Source of the DNA: an uncultured Pseudomonadota bacterium
GTDB lineage: Bacteria; Pseudomonadota; Gammaproteobacteria; Burkholderiales; Rhodocyclaceae
Assembly: GCA_903951825.1 (NCBI GenBank)
Contig: CAJBDJ010000031.1
Location: forward strand, 24,541-88,540
DNA: 64,000 nt
Direction of reading: 5' to 3'
Made by a program: the position numbers and the translations under genes. Positions 17,390-27,489 of this stretch are shown here, in pieces. Each line of letters starts with the position of its first letter. Position 1 is the first letter of the stretch. The notes below the pieces were generated by a model, which was given only the letters and a program-made list of their open reading frames with translations, searched no databases and was not told the DNA's origin.

Positions 17390-18462
17390 ATGCGCCCCCA
17401 GGGTTGGCCGCCTGGTTGCGGTTGACCCTTGTGCCGGGTATTGGCGGCGAGACACAACGTAAACTTCTCGCCGCTTTCGGTTTGCCCGACGCCATTTTTT
17501 CTGCCGGACGCTCCGCCGTCCATGAGGTCATCGGCAAAAAGGCCGATCTGCTCTTCGATTTTGACGCGCAGGATGCTATTGAGCGCAGCATGATCTGGGC
17601 CGATGAACCTGGCCACACCATTCTGACGCTGGCCGATTCGAACTACCCAAAATCGCTGCTCGAAATCGCTGATCCACCGAGCCTCCTTTACGTTCGCGGC
17701 AATCCTGATCTTTTGCAACTCCGTGGACTAGCGATTGTTGGTAGCCGCAACGCCACACCCCAAGGCATCCAAACTGCCGAGAACTTTGCCAAATCATTGG
17801 CAGCCAAAGGGTTAAGTATTCTCAGCGGCCTCGCACTTGGCATCGATGCGGCCGCTCATCGCGGTGCTTTGGCGGCCGGTGGAGCAACGGTGGCTGTAAT
17901 CGGCACTGGCGCCGATAGACTCTATCCGGCGCGTAACCGTGATCTGGCGCTACAAATTGCCGAACAGGGCGCTATCATTTCCGAGTTCCCGCTCGGAACC
18001 CCGGTACTGGCAGCCAATTTTCCCCGTCGCAACCGGATTATTTCCGGAATATCCTGTGGCGTTTTAGTCGTTGAAGCGGCTACCGAGAGTGGTTCATTAA
18101 TCACCGCACGACTCGCCGGAGAACAAGGACGCGAAGTTTTTGCGATTCCCGGTTCGATACATTCACCCGTTGCACGCGGCTGTCACCAACTGATCAAGCA
18201 AGGCGCAAAACTGGTTGAAACCGCCAACGACATTCTCGAAGAGCTCGGTGAAATTACTGGGGCAGGGATGGCGCTTCCGCGATTCGACGAATCCGATGCT
18301 CATCCGCTGCTTGCCGCACTTGGCCATGACCCATGCTCGCTGGACGAACTGGTAGAACGCACCGGCATGAGCGCTGATCAACTACTGGGCGAATTGCTGA
18401 CACTTGAACTCGCGGGCAATCTGTCCAGCCTGCCGGGTAACCGCTATCAACGCCTCGGCTAA
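17386..18462 (+). CDS. dprA: DNA-processing protein DprA/Smf
   Basis: A 358-residue single-stranded-DNA-binding protein that loads RecA on incoming DNA during natural transformation. The Rossmann-like core shows LAIVGSRNATPQGIQTAENFA, LSGLALGIDAAAHRGAL and NRIISGISCGVLVVEA, with the C-terminal winged-helix region (DPCSLDELVERTGMSADQLLGEL). The start is a GTG overlapping the LysM gene stop. Length is typical. In many relatives dprA is followed by smg and topA; here topB follows directly after 79 bases and no smg is present. Confidence 0.95.
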   Translation: MNAPPGLAAWLRLTLVPGIGGETQRKLLAAFGLPDAIFSAGRSAVHEVIGKKADLLFDFDAQDAIERSMIWADEPGHTILTLADSNYPKSLLEIADPPSLLYVRGNPDLLQLRGLAIVGSRNATPQGIQTAENFAKSLAAKGLSILSGLALGIDAAAHRGALAAGGATVAVIGTGADRLYPARNRDLALQIAEQGAIISEFPLGTPVLAANFPRRNRIISGISCGVLVVEAATESGSLITARLAGEQGREVFAIPGSIHSPVARGCHQLIKQGAKLVETANDILEELGEITGAGMALPRFDESDAHPLLAALGHDPCSLDELVERTGMSADQLLGELLTLELAGNLSSLPGNRYQRLG

Positions 18463-18541
18463 ACTCCCTCATCTTTAATAGCGGCTTGCCAAGGCTCTCT
18501 CCGCGCACTTATCATGCCCCGGCACCCAACCGATAGAATCC

Positions 18542-21061
18542 ATGACAAAAAAGCTCATTATTGCCGAAAAGCCCTCAGTAGCCGCCGACATTGCCAAGGC
18601 GCTGGGCGGGTTCACCAAGCACGACGACTATTTCGAGAGTGATACCCATGTTATCTCGTCAGCCGTCGGTCACCTGCTGGAACTGTCTTGCCCGGAAGAA
18701 TTCGAGGTCAAACGCGGCAAATGGTCATTTGCCCATTTGCCGGTCATTCCCCCGCATTTTGCGCTATCCCCTATTGAGAAGACCGAGTCACGCCTGCGTG
18801 TGTTGAATAAACTGATCAAGCGCAAAGACGTTGATGGGCTGATCAATGCTTGCGACGCCGGGCGCGAGGGTGAGCTGATTTTCAACTACATTGCCCAGCA
18901 CAGCAAGACTACCAAACCAGTGCAGCGCCTTTGGCTGCAATCCATGACCCAGGGCGCCATCCGTGATGGTTTTTCGCGCTTGCGCTCGGGCATTGAAATG
19001 CAGGGGCTTGGCGATGCTGCCGTATGCCGGTCGGAATCCGACTGGCTGGTTGGCATCAATGGTACCCGGGCAATGACCGCCTTCAATTCAAAGACAGGCG
19101 GCTTCCACCTGACGACAGTGGGGCGTGTCCAGACACCGACATTGGCTATCGTCGTCGACCGTGAAAAGCGGATTCGGGAATTCAAAGCGCGCCCTTATTG
19201 GGAAGTTGAAGGGCATTTTTCTGCCAAGGCAGGCGATTATTCCGGAAAATGGTTCGATGAAGCTTATAAGGGAAAAAACGAAGACGAGCACGCCCGCGCT
19301 GATCGTCTATGGGATCAGCAGCGTGCCGAAGCTATTCGCGCTGCCGCTCTTGGCAAGCCCGGAATAGTGACCGAAGAAGCCAAGCCAGAAACTCGACTCT
19401 CACCACAGCTATTCGATTTGACAAGCCTTCAGCGCGAAGCGAACGCTCGCTTCGGATTTTCGGCAAAAACGACACTGGGCATTGCCCAGGCACTTTACGA
19501 AAAACACAAAGTACTCACCTACCCGCGAACCGATTCTCGCTGCTTGCCGGAAGATTACATCGCAACGGTCAAAACCACGATGTCGGTGCTGACCGGAGAA
19601 GGCGCCGGTAAAGGCCACGATGAAGTACTGCTTGCGCGCTACTCACCCTTCGCTCACCAGATCCTTGCGCGTCATTGGATTCTGCCCAACAAACGTATAT
19701 TCAATAACGCGAAAGTGAGCGACCACTTCGCCATTATCCCTACTCCACAGGCACCCAAGGCTTTAAACGAGATCGAACAAAAGCTTTACGATTTCGTTGT
19801 CAGGCGTTTCCTTTCGGTGTTCTTTCCGGCTGCTGAATATCTCGTCACCACCCGCATCACCCGCGTTGCCAGCCAGCCTTTCAAAACTGAAGGCAAGGTG
19901 TTGGTGAATCCCGGCTGGTTGGCGGTCTATGGCAAAGATGGACAGGAAGGCGACGATGGCAACCTGGTTGCGGTGGCCGCCGATGAACAAGTAAAGACAA
20001 GCGAGATTATCGTCAAGGCCAACGAAACCCGTCCCCCGCCGCGTCACTCGGAAGCAACCCTGCTTTCAGCGATGGAAGGTGCCGGCAAGATGGTGGACGA
20101 CGAGGAGTTGAAGGCAGCGATGGCCGGACGCGGTTTAGGAACGCCGGCGACACGTGCGCAAATCATCGAAAATCTGATCGGCGAGCAATACATCGTTCGT
20201 GAAGGACGAGAGTTAACGCCGACCGCCAAAGCGTTCTCGCTTATGACCCTCCTCAACGGTCTCGGCATCAATGAGCTCACGCATCCTGAGCTGACTGGCG
20301 ACTGGGAATGGAAACTGGGTCGAATCGAAAAAGGCGAATTCACCCGCGCAGAGTTCATGCGCGAAATTGCCGAAATGACTCGGCACATGGTCGAGCGAGC
20401 TAAAACTTTTGATAGCGACACGATTCCCGGTGACTTTGGCGTATTAACCGCAAAATGCCCTCGCTGCGGCAGCGAAATTCGCGAAAATTACAAGAAATTT
20501 CAGTGCATAAGCTGTGACTATTCGCTCTGGAAAATTGTCGCCGGACGTCAATTTGAGCCAGCCGAAATCGACACACTGATCACCGAGAAGCAAATTGGCC
20601 CCTTGACCGGCTTCCGGAACAAAATGGGTCGTACTTTTGCTGCTGCGATCAAACTTAACGAAAAAATGGAGCCTGAATTCGACTTTGGCCAGGACAAAAC
20701 CGAAGAAGCCAATGCCGAGCCCGTTGATTTTTCCAGCCAAAGCACTCTCGGCCAATGTCCGAAATGCGCGACTGGCGTCTTCGAGCACGGTAACGCCTAC
20801 GTCTGCGCGAAATCCGTTGGGCCAGATAAAACCTGTGATTTCCGCTCGGGAAAGATCATTTTGCAACAGCCGATTGAGGCCGGGCAGATGAAAAAGCTGC
20901 TCACCGAAGGCAAAACCGATTTGCTTAGAGAATTTGTCTCCAACCGCACCCGACGGAAATTTTCCGCCTATTTGGTCGCCAAGGATGGCAAGGTTGGCTT
21001 TGAGTTTGAAAAAAAGGTCGCCAAGCCCAAGGTCGCTCCCAAGAAAAAAGTGGAAGCCTGA
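18542..21061 (+). CDS. topB: DNA topoisomerase III
   Basis: An 839-residue type IA topoisomerase. The TOPRIM domain begins KKLIIAEKPSVAADIAKAL and contains DAGREGELIF; the catalytic tyrosine is in LTYPRTDSRCLPEDY. Two C-terminal cysteine-rich modules follow, CPRCGSEIRENYKKFQCISC near residue 640 and CPKCATGV...CAKS near residue 740. The protein is longer than E. coli TopB (653) because of this tail, as is usual for betaproteobacterial TopB. It decatenates replication products and relaxes negative supercoils. The stop is followed within 13 bases by a parS core, and the gene converges with oxyR. Confidence 0.94.
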   Translation: MTKKLIIAEKPSVAADIAKALGGFTKHDDYFESDTHVISSAVGHLLELSCPEEFEVKRGKWSFAHLPVIPPHFALSPIEKTESRLRVLNKLIKRKDVDGLINACDAGREGELIFNYIAQHSKTTKPVQRLWLQSMTQGAIRDGFSRLRSGIEMQGLGDAAVCRSESDWLVGINGTRAMTAFNSKTGGFHLTTVGRVQTPTLAIVVDREKRIREFKARPYWEVEGHFSAKAGDYSGKWFDEAYKGKNEDEHARADRLWDQQRAEAIRAAALGKPGIVTEEAKPETRLSPQLFDLTSLQREANARFGFSAKTTLGIAQALYEKHKVLTYPRTDSRCLPEDYIATVKTTMSVLTGEGAGKGHDEVLLARYSPFAHQILARHWILPNKRIFNNAKVSDHFAIIPTPQAPKALNEIEQKLYDFVVRRFLSVFFPAAEYLVTTRITRVASQPFKTEGKVLVNPGWLAVYGKDGQEGDDGNLVAVAADEQVKTSEIIVKANETRPPPRHSEATLLSAMEGAGKMVDDEELKAAMAGRGLGTPATRAQIIENLIGEQYIVREGRELTPTAKAFSLMTLLNGLGINELTHPELTGDWEWKLGRIEKGEFTRAEFMREIAEMTRHMVERAKTFDSDTIPGDFGVLTAKCPRCGSEIRENYKKFQCISCDYSLWKIVAGRQFEPAEIDTLITEKQIGPLTGFRNKMGRTFAAAIKLNEKMEPEFDFGQDKTEEANAEPVDFSSQSTLGQCPKCATGVFEHGNAYVCAKSVGPDKTCDFRSGKIILQQPIEAGQMKKLLTEGKTDLLREFVSNRTRRKFSAYLVAKDGKVGFEFEKKVAKPKVAPKKKVEA

Positions 21062-21074
21062 TCAACCTATCAAC

Positions 21075-21088
21075 GTTTCACGTGAAAC
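21075..21088. other. parS: parS centromere site (perfect 14-bp palindrome)
   Basis: GTTTCACGTGAAAC in the 38-base gap between the convergent topB and oxyR genes, about 25 kb from the origin cluster. Of the three perfect cores this is the only intergenic one. Confidence 0.87.
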
Positions 21089-21099
21089 GTCCTTTACGG

Positions 21100-22014
21100 T
21101 CAGCGGCGAGATTTCGTCCCTGGAAGGCGGCAGGAAAGCAGAGCGGCACGGATGGCATCGATGGCCTGTGGTCGAGGAAAAGTCACTCGCCAAACCAAGC
21201 CAACGGTGCGAAGCGGCGGGTCACCGGAGAAAGGTAAAACCCTGACCAACGGCTCTTTGCCTACCAATGGGTCGGCGGCGGTGCTTGGCATTACCGCTAC
21301 TCCGGCACCGCTGGCGACCATGTATCGGATGGTTTCGAGAGAGCTACCCTCCAGCGAGTGCTCCAGCACATCGCGTCCAGCCGAGCGCGGACAGGACTCA
21401 AGTACCTGATCGCGAAAACAGTTGCCATGACCTAAAAGCAGCAAGTTTTGACTCTCAAGCTCATCTGCGTTGACATCCGTACGATCAACCCAGGGATGAC
21501 TGGCTGGAACGATTACCCTGAATGGCTCATCGTAGACAGGTTGGGCAACCAGCCCCGGTTCACCGAAAGGCAAAGCAATGACAATCACGTCCAACTCGCC
21601 TGCCTTCAATGCCGGTATCAGGTTGGCCGTGAAGTCCTCCTTGAGAAACAATGGCATCGCCGGTGCGTATTTATGCATGGCGGGGATCAATCGAGGAAAG
21701 AGATAAGGTGCGATGGTATAAATGACGCCGACCCGTAGCGGGCCGCTCAGCGGATCACCGGCCGCCCCGGCGATCTCCTCAAGGCGTACCGCCTCTTCAA
21801 GAACGCGCAAGGCTTGATCGATAATGCGCTCCCCGAGCCCGGTAATTCGCACATCGGAAGCCGTTCGCTCAAACAACGCCGCACCGAGTTGTCCCTCAAC
21901 CTTTTTTAAAGCCACCGATAACGTCGGCTGACTAACATGGCAAGCTTCAGCGGCTCTACCGAAATGGCGTTCGCGGGCAAGTGCAACGATGTAGCGCATT
22001 TCAGTCAAGGTCAT
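21100..22014 (-). CDS. oxyR: OxyR-type LysR-family hydrogen peroxide sensor
   Basis: A 304-residue LysR-type regulator with an N-terminal winged helix (MTLTEMRYIVALARERHFGRAAEACHVSQPTLS) and a periplasmic-binding-protein-like effector domain. In GNCFRDQVLESC the two cysteines fall at residues 199 and 208, exactly the redox pair of E. coli OxyR, so disulfide sensing of peroxide is well supported. I choose the ATG overlapping the rsuA stop (ATGA); the frame stays open 16 codons further into rsuA. It is downstream of rsuA on the same strand, so the pair is probably one transcript. The peroxide-defence targets (katG, ahpC) are not in the window. Confidence 0.93.
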   Translation of the reverse strand: MTLTEMRYIVALARERHFGRAAEACHVSQPTLSVALKKVEGQLGAALFERTASDVRITGLGERIIDQALRVLEEAVRLEEIAGAAGDPLSGPLRVGVIYTIAPYLFPRLIPAMHKYAPAMPLFLKEDFTANLIPALKAGELDVIVIALPFGEPGLVAQPVYDEPFRVIVPASHPWVDRTDVNADELESQNLLLLGHGNCFRDQVLESCPRSAGRDVLEHSLEGSSLETIRYMVASGAGVAVMPSTAADPLVGKEPLVRVLPFSGDPPLRTVGLVWRVTFPRPQAIDAIRAALLSCRLPGTKSRR

Positions 22015-22718
22015 GACAAATACCCCAGCTTGTGCAGGTCGTGCCTGCTGAGCCAGCGCCATTGACCCGGTTCCAGATCAGCGGGCAAGATCAGCTCACC
22101 CACAGCCTCACGATGCAGCGACTCAACCCGATTTCCGGCAGCCGCCACCATGCGCTTCACTTGATGATACTTGCCTTCAGTGACAGTCAAGCGAAGTTGG
22201 TGTGACCCTACAATTTCGCAAGCAGCTACGCAAATCGGTGTCGGTTCATCGTTCAACAAAACCCCGCTCAGCAAGCTATCTATCTGATTTTGATCGACGG
22301 GATGACGGGTGGTGGCCAGATAAACCTTGGGTACTTTGCGCTTGGCCGATGAGAGAAGGTGATTCAAGTGCCCATCGTCGGTAATCAACAATAAGCCGGT
22401 CGTGTCTTCATCAAGGCGGCCAATCGGCTGCACGCCACGTTCGCGCAACGGGATCGGCAACAAGGTCAAAACGCCGGGGTGATGCAATGGTTTGCGCGAG
22501 CACTCATAGCCCATCGGCTTGTTGAGCATCAGGTAGGCAAATTCGGCGTAAGGCCAGGTCACGCCGTCGACAGTAAAATCAAGTTCCGAGGTGTCAAACT
22601 CTGCGAAAGGATTAAGGCAACTTTCACCATTGACCGTGACTCTCTCGCTGCGAATCAGCCCACGACACGCCTTGCGCGTGCCAAACCCATGCTTCTGGAG
22701 CAGTCTGTCTAGTTGCAT
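22011..22718 (-). CDS. rsuA: 16S rRNA pseudouridine(516) synthase
   Basis: A 235-residue RsuA/RluB-family pseudouridine synthase. An N-terminal S4 RNA-binding domain (MQLDRLLQKHGFGTRKACRGLI) is followed by the catalytic domain with the active-site aspartate in PIGRLDEDTTGLLLITDDG and the conserved TEGKYHQVKRMVAAAGNRV. Length and motifs fit RsuA (231 in E. coli), which modifies U516 of 16S rRNA; RluE or RluF are less likely alternatives. It overlaps oxyR by 4 bases and is divergent from the DUF1857 gene. Confidence 0.9.
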   Translation of the reverse strand: MQLDRLLQKHGFGTRKACRGLIRSERVTVNGESCLNPFAEFDTSELDFTVDGVTWPYAEFAYLMLNKPMGYECSRKPLHHPGVLTLLPIPLRERGVQPIGRLDEDTTGLLLITDDGHLNHLLSSAKRKVPKVYLATTRHPVDQNQIDSLLSGVLLNDEPTPICVAACEIVGSHQLRLTVTEGKYHQVKRMVAAAGNRVESLHREAVGELILPADLEPGQWRWLSRHDLHKLGYLS

Positions 22719-22741
22719 GGCGGGAATGCTAACATTGCGCC

Positions 22742-23212
22742 ATGAATTTCGAACATCTTCTCCAGATCAACGATCCCGAAAATCCTCTGCTTGAGCCCTT
22801 GAGCCGTCAGCAATTGTGGAATGGCCTGCTGCAACGAGTTGAACACCCGCTTCCCTTTCTTCCCGGACTTGAGGCGTGTACCATACTGGGGCGACAGAAC
22901 GATTCGCTCCAGCGCGAATTGAATTTCGGCTCTGCTGTAATTCGCGATCATGTAACGTTTAGCGAATTGAATTGGGTACGTTTTGCTATCGTACCCAACG
23001 AACAACATGCGGGCGGTTGCCTGACCATAACCATCGAAGAGCCCGGAGAGGGGTTCCTGTATCTGTGTTTTGCTTACGAAACCACCTTGGCAAAAAATCC
23101 AAACTCTGAAGAGCGGGCTTACATCGAATACGTCAAATCCGCCTATCACCAGTCCGACGTGGATTGCGTGCGAATCATCCGCAGATGGGTCGCCGAAGGC
23201 TCAACCCAGTAA
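22742..23212 (+). CDS. DUF1857 / SRPBCC-fold protein
   Basis: A 156-residue protein of the AtaL-like DUF1857 family with the SRPBCC (START-like) lipid- or ligand-binding fold. Conserved segments seen are FEHLLQINDPENPLLEPLSRQQLWNGL, the central FGSAVIRDHVTF and the C-terminal YIEYVKSAYHQSDVDCVRIIR. No enzymatic activity is established for the family. Its stop abuts the stop of the convergent ABC-F gene with no bases between. Confidence 0.85.
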   Translation: MNFEHLLQINDPENPLLEPLSRQQLWNGLLQRVEHPLPFLPGLEACTILGRQNDSLQRELNFGSAVIRDHVTFSELNWVRFAIVPNEQHAGGCLTITIEEPGEGFLYLCFAYETTLAKNPNSEERAYIEYVKSAYHQSDVDCVRIIRRWVAEGSTQ

Positions 23213-24835
23213 TCAATTGAAGCCCATACTGGCCAGATAGTCCTCATAGCCACCGAGATAATCGATAATCTTGCCGCTCGCCTTGACCTCAAACACGCGG
23301 CTTGACAATGACGAAACGAACTCGCGGTCATGTGATACAAAAATCAGCGTACCGGGAAATTTTTCAAGGCCGGAGTTCAATGACTCGATGGATTCCATGT
23401 CAAGGTGATTGGTGGGCTCATCCATGATCAACACGTTTGAATGCAAAAGCATCAACTTGCCGAAAAGCATGCGCCCCTGCTCGCCGCCGGAAATGACATT
23501 GACCGGCTTTTTTACTTCATCGCCGGAAAACAGCAAGCGCCCCAAGGTACCTCGAATCAGCGTCTCAACATCGCCCCCCTCATACCCACCGGCACGGACA
23601 AATTCGGCAATCCAGTCAGTCAGGCTTATTTCCGACTTGAACAAATCCGAGTGATCCTGCGAGTAATACCCCGGCTTTGCCTTCTCGGCCCACTTGATGC
23701 TGCCGAACTGTGGATGGATTTCTCCCATCAATAATTTGAGCAAAGTGGTTTTGCCGACACCGTTTTCACCAATGATGGCGATCCGCTCGCCGGCATTGAT
23801 GGTGAAGCTGAGATTGTTGAATATTTGACGATCTGACCCAGGATAAGTGAAGGAGATATTGTCTACCTCTACCGCCTGACGATGAAGCTTGTCCTTTTCG
23901 TCGTAATCAAAGCGTATCCATGGATACTGGCGTGACGAGGGCTTGACGTCTTCCGGCTTCAGTTTGTCGATCAGCTTCATCCGGCTGGTTGCCTGCTTGG
24001 CCTTCGAAGCGTTGGCCGAGAAGCGGCGGACAAAAGTTTGCAGTTCGGCGATCCGCTCCTTGGCTTTGGCATTGGCATTCGATTGACGTTCGCGAGCCTG
24101 CTGCGAAGCTTCCATGAAGTCATCGTAGTTACCGGCGTAAGTCGTGATTTTGCCGTAATCAAGATCGGCCATGTGCGTGCACACTTGATTCAGAAAGTGA
24201 CGATCATGCGAGATGATGATCATCGTCGAATCACGATTGTTAAGCACCTCTTCCAACCAGCGGATCGTGTTGATGTCGAGATTATTGGTCGGCTCGTCGA
24301 GCAGGAGAATATCCGGATTGGCAAACAGTGCCTGACAAAGAAGCACTCGCAGCTTCCAGCCCGGTGCTACCTGACTCATCGGGCCGTTGTGTTGGTCAGT
24401 CGGGATGCCAACTCCGAGCAACAATTCGCCAGCCCTGGATTCAGCCGTGTAACCGTCGAATTCGGCGAAATGATGCTCAAGCTCGGCGGCCTTCATATAG
24501 TCGTCTTCAGTCGCCTCGGGGTTGGCATAAATCGCGTCGCGTTCCTGCATGCAGGCCCACATGGCTTCGTGACCCATCAACACGACATCAAGAACACGCA
24601 TCTCTTCAAAAGCAAACTGATCCTGACGTAGATAAGCCATGCGCTCATGTTTGTCCTTTGAAACATTGCCAGCCGACGGCTCCAGCACCCCGCACAGTAT
24701 CTTCATAAACGTCGATTTACCGGCTCCGTTGGCGCCGATCAGGCCGTAGCGATAGCCTTCGCCAAATTTGACGTTAACGTTTTCAAACAGGGGCTTAACC
24801 CCAAATTGCATGGTAATGTTGGCGGCGACAAGCAA
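23213..24835 (-). CDS. ABC-F family ATPase, YbiT-like
   Basis: A 540-residue soluble protein with two ABC ATPase domains and no membrane part. Walker A motifs are [14 protein letters not shown] (about residue 35) and [14 protein letters not shown] (about residue 355), and the second signature is [16 protein letters not shown]; Walker B sequences are [12 protein letters not shown] and [12 protein letters not shown]. The inter-domain linker is present. ABC-F proteins act on the ribosome. I choose a TTG start giving [12 protein letters not shown], which matches the YbiT N-terminus; the frame is open 27 codons further upstream, and an internal ATG lies 8 codons later. Confidence 0.9.
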   Translation of the reverse strand: MLVAANITMQFGVKPLFENVNVKFGEGYRYGLIGANGAGKSTFMKILCGVLEPSAGNVSKDKHERMAYLRQDQFAFEEMRVLDVVLMGHEAMWACMQERDAIYANPEATEDDYMKAAELEHHFAEFDGYTAESRAGELLLGVGIPTDQHNGPMSQVAPGWKLRVLLCQALFANPDILLLDEPTNNLDINTIRWLEEVLNNRDSTMIIISHDRHFLNQVCTHMADLDYGKITTYAGNYDDFMEASQQARERQSNANAKAKERIAELQTFVRRFSANASKAKQATSRMKLIDKLKPEDVKPSSRQYPWIRFDYDEKDKLHRQAVEVDNISFTYPGSDRQIFNNLSFTINAGERIAIIGENGVGKTTLLKLLMGEIHPQFGSIKWAEKAKPGYYSQDHSDLFKSEISLTDWIAEFVRAGGYEGGDVETLIRGTLGRLLFSGDEVKKPVNVISGGEQGRMLFGKLMLLHSNVLIMDEPTNHLDMESIESLNSGLEKFPGTLIFVSHDREFVSSLSSRVFEVKASGKIIDYLGGYEDYLASMGFN

Positions 24836-24984
24836 GGCAATTCCAATCGGGTAACGTTCATAATCAGAGAATTCGATTTTACCCGCTTTCAAAGCCACCC
24901 CTGCCAATCGAATCAAATTTGAGTAAAGTCGATGCAGGTTCGCGATATTTTTGGCAAACTGTCTGAATAATGGGAGAACACGGA

Positions 24985-26097
24985 ATGAGTGCGAAAATGC
25001 ATGTTGCAGTCATCGACGACAATCCGCCGCAGCGGATGATTTTGACCCGGCTTCTCGAGAGCGATTACCTGGTGAGCGCTTTCGAAAACGGTGAGCAATT
25101 TTTGGCCAGTGATGAAACCTTCGCAGCCGTTTTGCTCGACATCGAAATGCCCCGACTCAATGGTTACGAAACCTGTCGCAAGCTGCGTGCCCGTCCCGAA
25201 GGCAAGGAAATTCCGGTCATTTTCGTCTCAGCCCACGATACCGCACCCGAACGCGTCGACGCCTACGAGGCGGGTGGTGACGATTTCGTCACCAAGCCAA
25301 TTACCGCTCATGAGTTACGCCACAAGCTCAAGGGCGCTATTGAGCACCGATTACGTGTCCAGGAGCTTGCAGCTCAATCCTCAAATGCCCAGCAAGTGGC
25401 CTTCACGGCAATGATCAGCATGGGGGATTTGGGCGTCGTTATCGATTTTTTGCGCAACTCCACGAATAAGCAAAGCTACGAATCAATTGCCCAACAACTT
25501 ATTGATGCGATGTCCGCCTGGGGGCTGCTGGGTGTCGTCCAGGTACGCGGCCGCAAAGGCTGTCTGGATATCAGTTCGGCTGGCGACATGTCTCCGTTGC
25601 AGGCCTCGGTTCTCGAAACCATGCGCGAAATCGGCCGTATTTTCGAGTTTGGTTCGCGGGCTATTGTCAATTACGAGCATGTTTCGTTACTGATTCAGAA
25701 CCTGCCCACAGACGATCCGGACAAAGTCGGACGCCTTCGCGATCACCTTGCCGTCCTGGCCGAAGGCGCCGATATGCGGGTCGCAGCACTTGATGCCGCC
25801 AGCGAAAAAGACGGTGTCGTCGCGGCGCTGACCAAGCTGCGCCACAGTTTGCAGCAGGTAAGCCAGCAAAATCGCGTTAATCGTACAGATGGGCAGAACC
25901 ATATTCTTGAGGCACTCGAGCATCTGGCAAGAACGCTACGTACATTCGGTTTGACCGATACGCAAAAGGTTTATGTTGATGATCTGGTAAAAGAAACGCT
26001 GGACGAAACCCAGAACTATTTCAATGATGCACAAGGTATCGAAAGCGATTTCAGTGAATTGCTCAGCCAGCTTGATCAACTCTCGCGGAATCACTAA
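24985..26097 (+). CDS. Response regulator with unassigned C-terminal domain
   Basis: A 370-residue protein. Residues 5-120 are a CheY-type receiver with VIDDN, phospho-acceptor D52 in [11 protein letters not shown], and conserved S/K in FVSAHD and TKP. A short helical linker ([16 protein letters not shown]) leads to about 240 residues that I do not recognise as an output domain; the segment around residues 150-270 resembles a ligand- or signal-binding fold, and the last 90 residues are largely helical and rich in Q, E and D. There is no helix-turn-helix, GGDEF, EAL or HD-GYP motif. The start is the ATG with GGAG eight bases upstream. It lies 96 bases ahead of gshA. Confidence 0.8.
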   Translation: MSAKMHVAVIDDNPPQRMILTRLLESDYLVSAFENGEQFLASDETFAAVLLDIEMPRLNGYETCRKLRARPEGKEIPVIFVSAHDTAPERVDAYEAGGDDFVTKPITAHELRHKLKGAIEHRLRVQELAAQSSNAQQVAFTAMISMGDLGVVIDFLRNSTNKQSYESIAQQLIDAMSAWGLLGVVQVRGRKGCLDISSAGDMSPLQASVLETMREIGRIFEFGSRAIVNYEHVSLLIQNLPTDDPDKVGRLRDHLAVLAEGADMRVAALDAASEKDGVVAALTKLRHSLQQVSQQNRVNRTDGQNHILEALEHLARTLRTFGLTDTQKVYVDDLVKETLDETQNYFNDAQGIESDFSELLSQLDQLSRNH

Positions 26098-26193
26098 AGC
26101 GGCTGTTTTTTCAACGGGCAACTAACGATCTGTTTTGGTGCACCGCAGTGTAAGATGCCGACCAAGCCTATTAGCGGATGACTCTGAGACATC

Positions 26194-27477
26194 ATGGTTC
26201 CCCACCTCACCACAGCCCTTAGCGGACCGCTTTTGGAGCTGGAACGCCGCTTTCTTGACAGCAGCGCACAGATAGAACACTGGCTGCGTAGCCAATGGCA
26301 GGAAAGCACACCGCCGTTCTATTCATCCTGTGATTTGCGCAATTCGGGCTTCAAGCTGGCACCGGTTGATACCAACCTCTTCCCGGGGGGCTTCAACAAT
26401 CTCAATCCGGCATTCCTCCCTCTATGCGTTCAGGCGGCGATGGTCGCCATCGAAAAGATTTGTCCAAACGCCAAAAACCTGTTGCTGATCCCTGAAAACC
26501 ATACGCGCAACCAGTTTTACCTGCAAAATGTCGTCCAACTCGTGACTATTTTGCGCCATACCGGTTTGAATGTGCGAATTGGTAGCATGTTGCCGGAAGT
26601 TACGCAGCCAACCGAGATCGAATTGGCGAATGGTCAAAGCCTGCTCCTTGAGCCCCTGGTTCGTTCAGAAAACCGCCTTGGTCTCAAAGGCTTCGAGCCA
26701 TGTGCGATTCTGCTTAATAACGACCTATCGGCAGGAATCCCGGAAATACTGAAAAACCTCAGTGAGCAGTTTGTCCTCCCGCCTTTACATGCCGGCTGGG
26801 CGGTTCGGCGCAAATCCAATCATTTCTCGGCTTATAACGAAGTGGCCACTCACTTTGCGAACGAAATCGGAATCGACCCATGGCGAATCAATCCGGCTTT
26901 TGACACCTGTCGCAGTATCAATTTCCATGAGCGGCAGGGTGAAGCATGTTTGGCTGCCAAAGTGGCTGGTGTGCTTGAAATCGTCAAGGAGAAATACAAG
27001 GAATACGGCATCAGTGAAACCCCTTACGTCGTTGTCAAGGCGGACGCAGGAACTTACGGTATGGGGGTGATGACGGTGCGCGACGCCGATGAGGTAATTG
27101 CCCTCAATCGCAAACAGCGTAACAAGATGAGCGTTGGCAAAGAAGGAATCGAAGTCAGCGAGGTCATCATTCAGGAGGGTGTTCACACCTTTGAAACCCT
27201 CAATGAAGCGGTGGCGGAACCAGTGATTTACATGATGGATCGCTACGTCGTCGGTGGTTTTTATCGGGTTCATACCGGGCGTGGCAAAGACGAAAACCTT
27301 AACGCGCCGGGTATGCATTTCGAGCCGCTGGCTTTCGAAACCGGTTGCAATCTTCCTGATTACAGCGGTGGCCCGGACACGCCACCCAATCGTTTTTACG
27401 CTTATGGTGTCGTCGGCCGCCTCGCCTGCCTGGCGGCGGCCATCGAACTTGAGCGAACATCTCCAGATAACGCCTGA
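26194..27477 (+). CDS. gshA: Glutamate-cysteine ligase (proteobacterial GshA type)
   Basis: A 427-residue enzyme for the first step of glutathione synthesis, ATP-dependent ligation of glutamate and cysteine. The sequence belongs to the distinct family found in Acidithiobacillus and betaproteobacteria, unrelated in sequence to E. coli GshA. Characteristic segments are SSCDLRNSGFKLAPVDTNLFPGGFNN near residue 45, VVKADAGTYGMGVMTV near residue 280 and YRVHTGRGKDENLNAPG. It is followed after 12 bases by gshB, giving a two-gene glutathione operon. Confidence 0.93.
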   Translation: MVPHLTTALSGPLLELERRFLDSSAQIEHWLRSQWQESTPPFYSSCDLRNSGFKLAPVDTNLFPGGFNNLNPAFLPLCVQAAMVAIEKICPNAKNLLLIPENHTRNQFYLQNVVQLVTILRHTGLNVRIGSMLPEVTQPTEIELANGQSLLLEPLVRSENRLGLKGFEPCAILLNNDLSAGIPEILKNLSEQFVLPPLHAGWAVRRKSNHFSAYNEVATHFANEIGIDPWRINPAFDTCRSINFHERQGEACLAAKVAGVLEIVKEKYKEYGISETPYVVVKADAGTYGMGVMTVRDADEVIALNRKQRNKMSVGKEGIEVSEVIIQEGVHTFETLNEAVAEPVIYMMDRYVVGGFYRVHTGRGKDENLNAPGMHFEPLAFETGCNLPDYSGGPDTPPNRFYAYGVVGRLACLAAAIELERTSPDNA

Positions 27478-27489
27478 AAGCTCTGCGGC

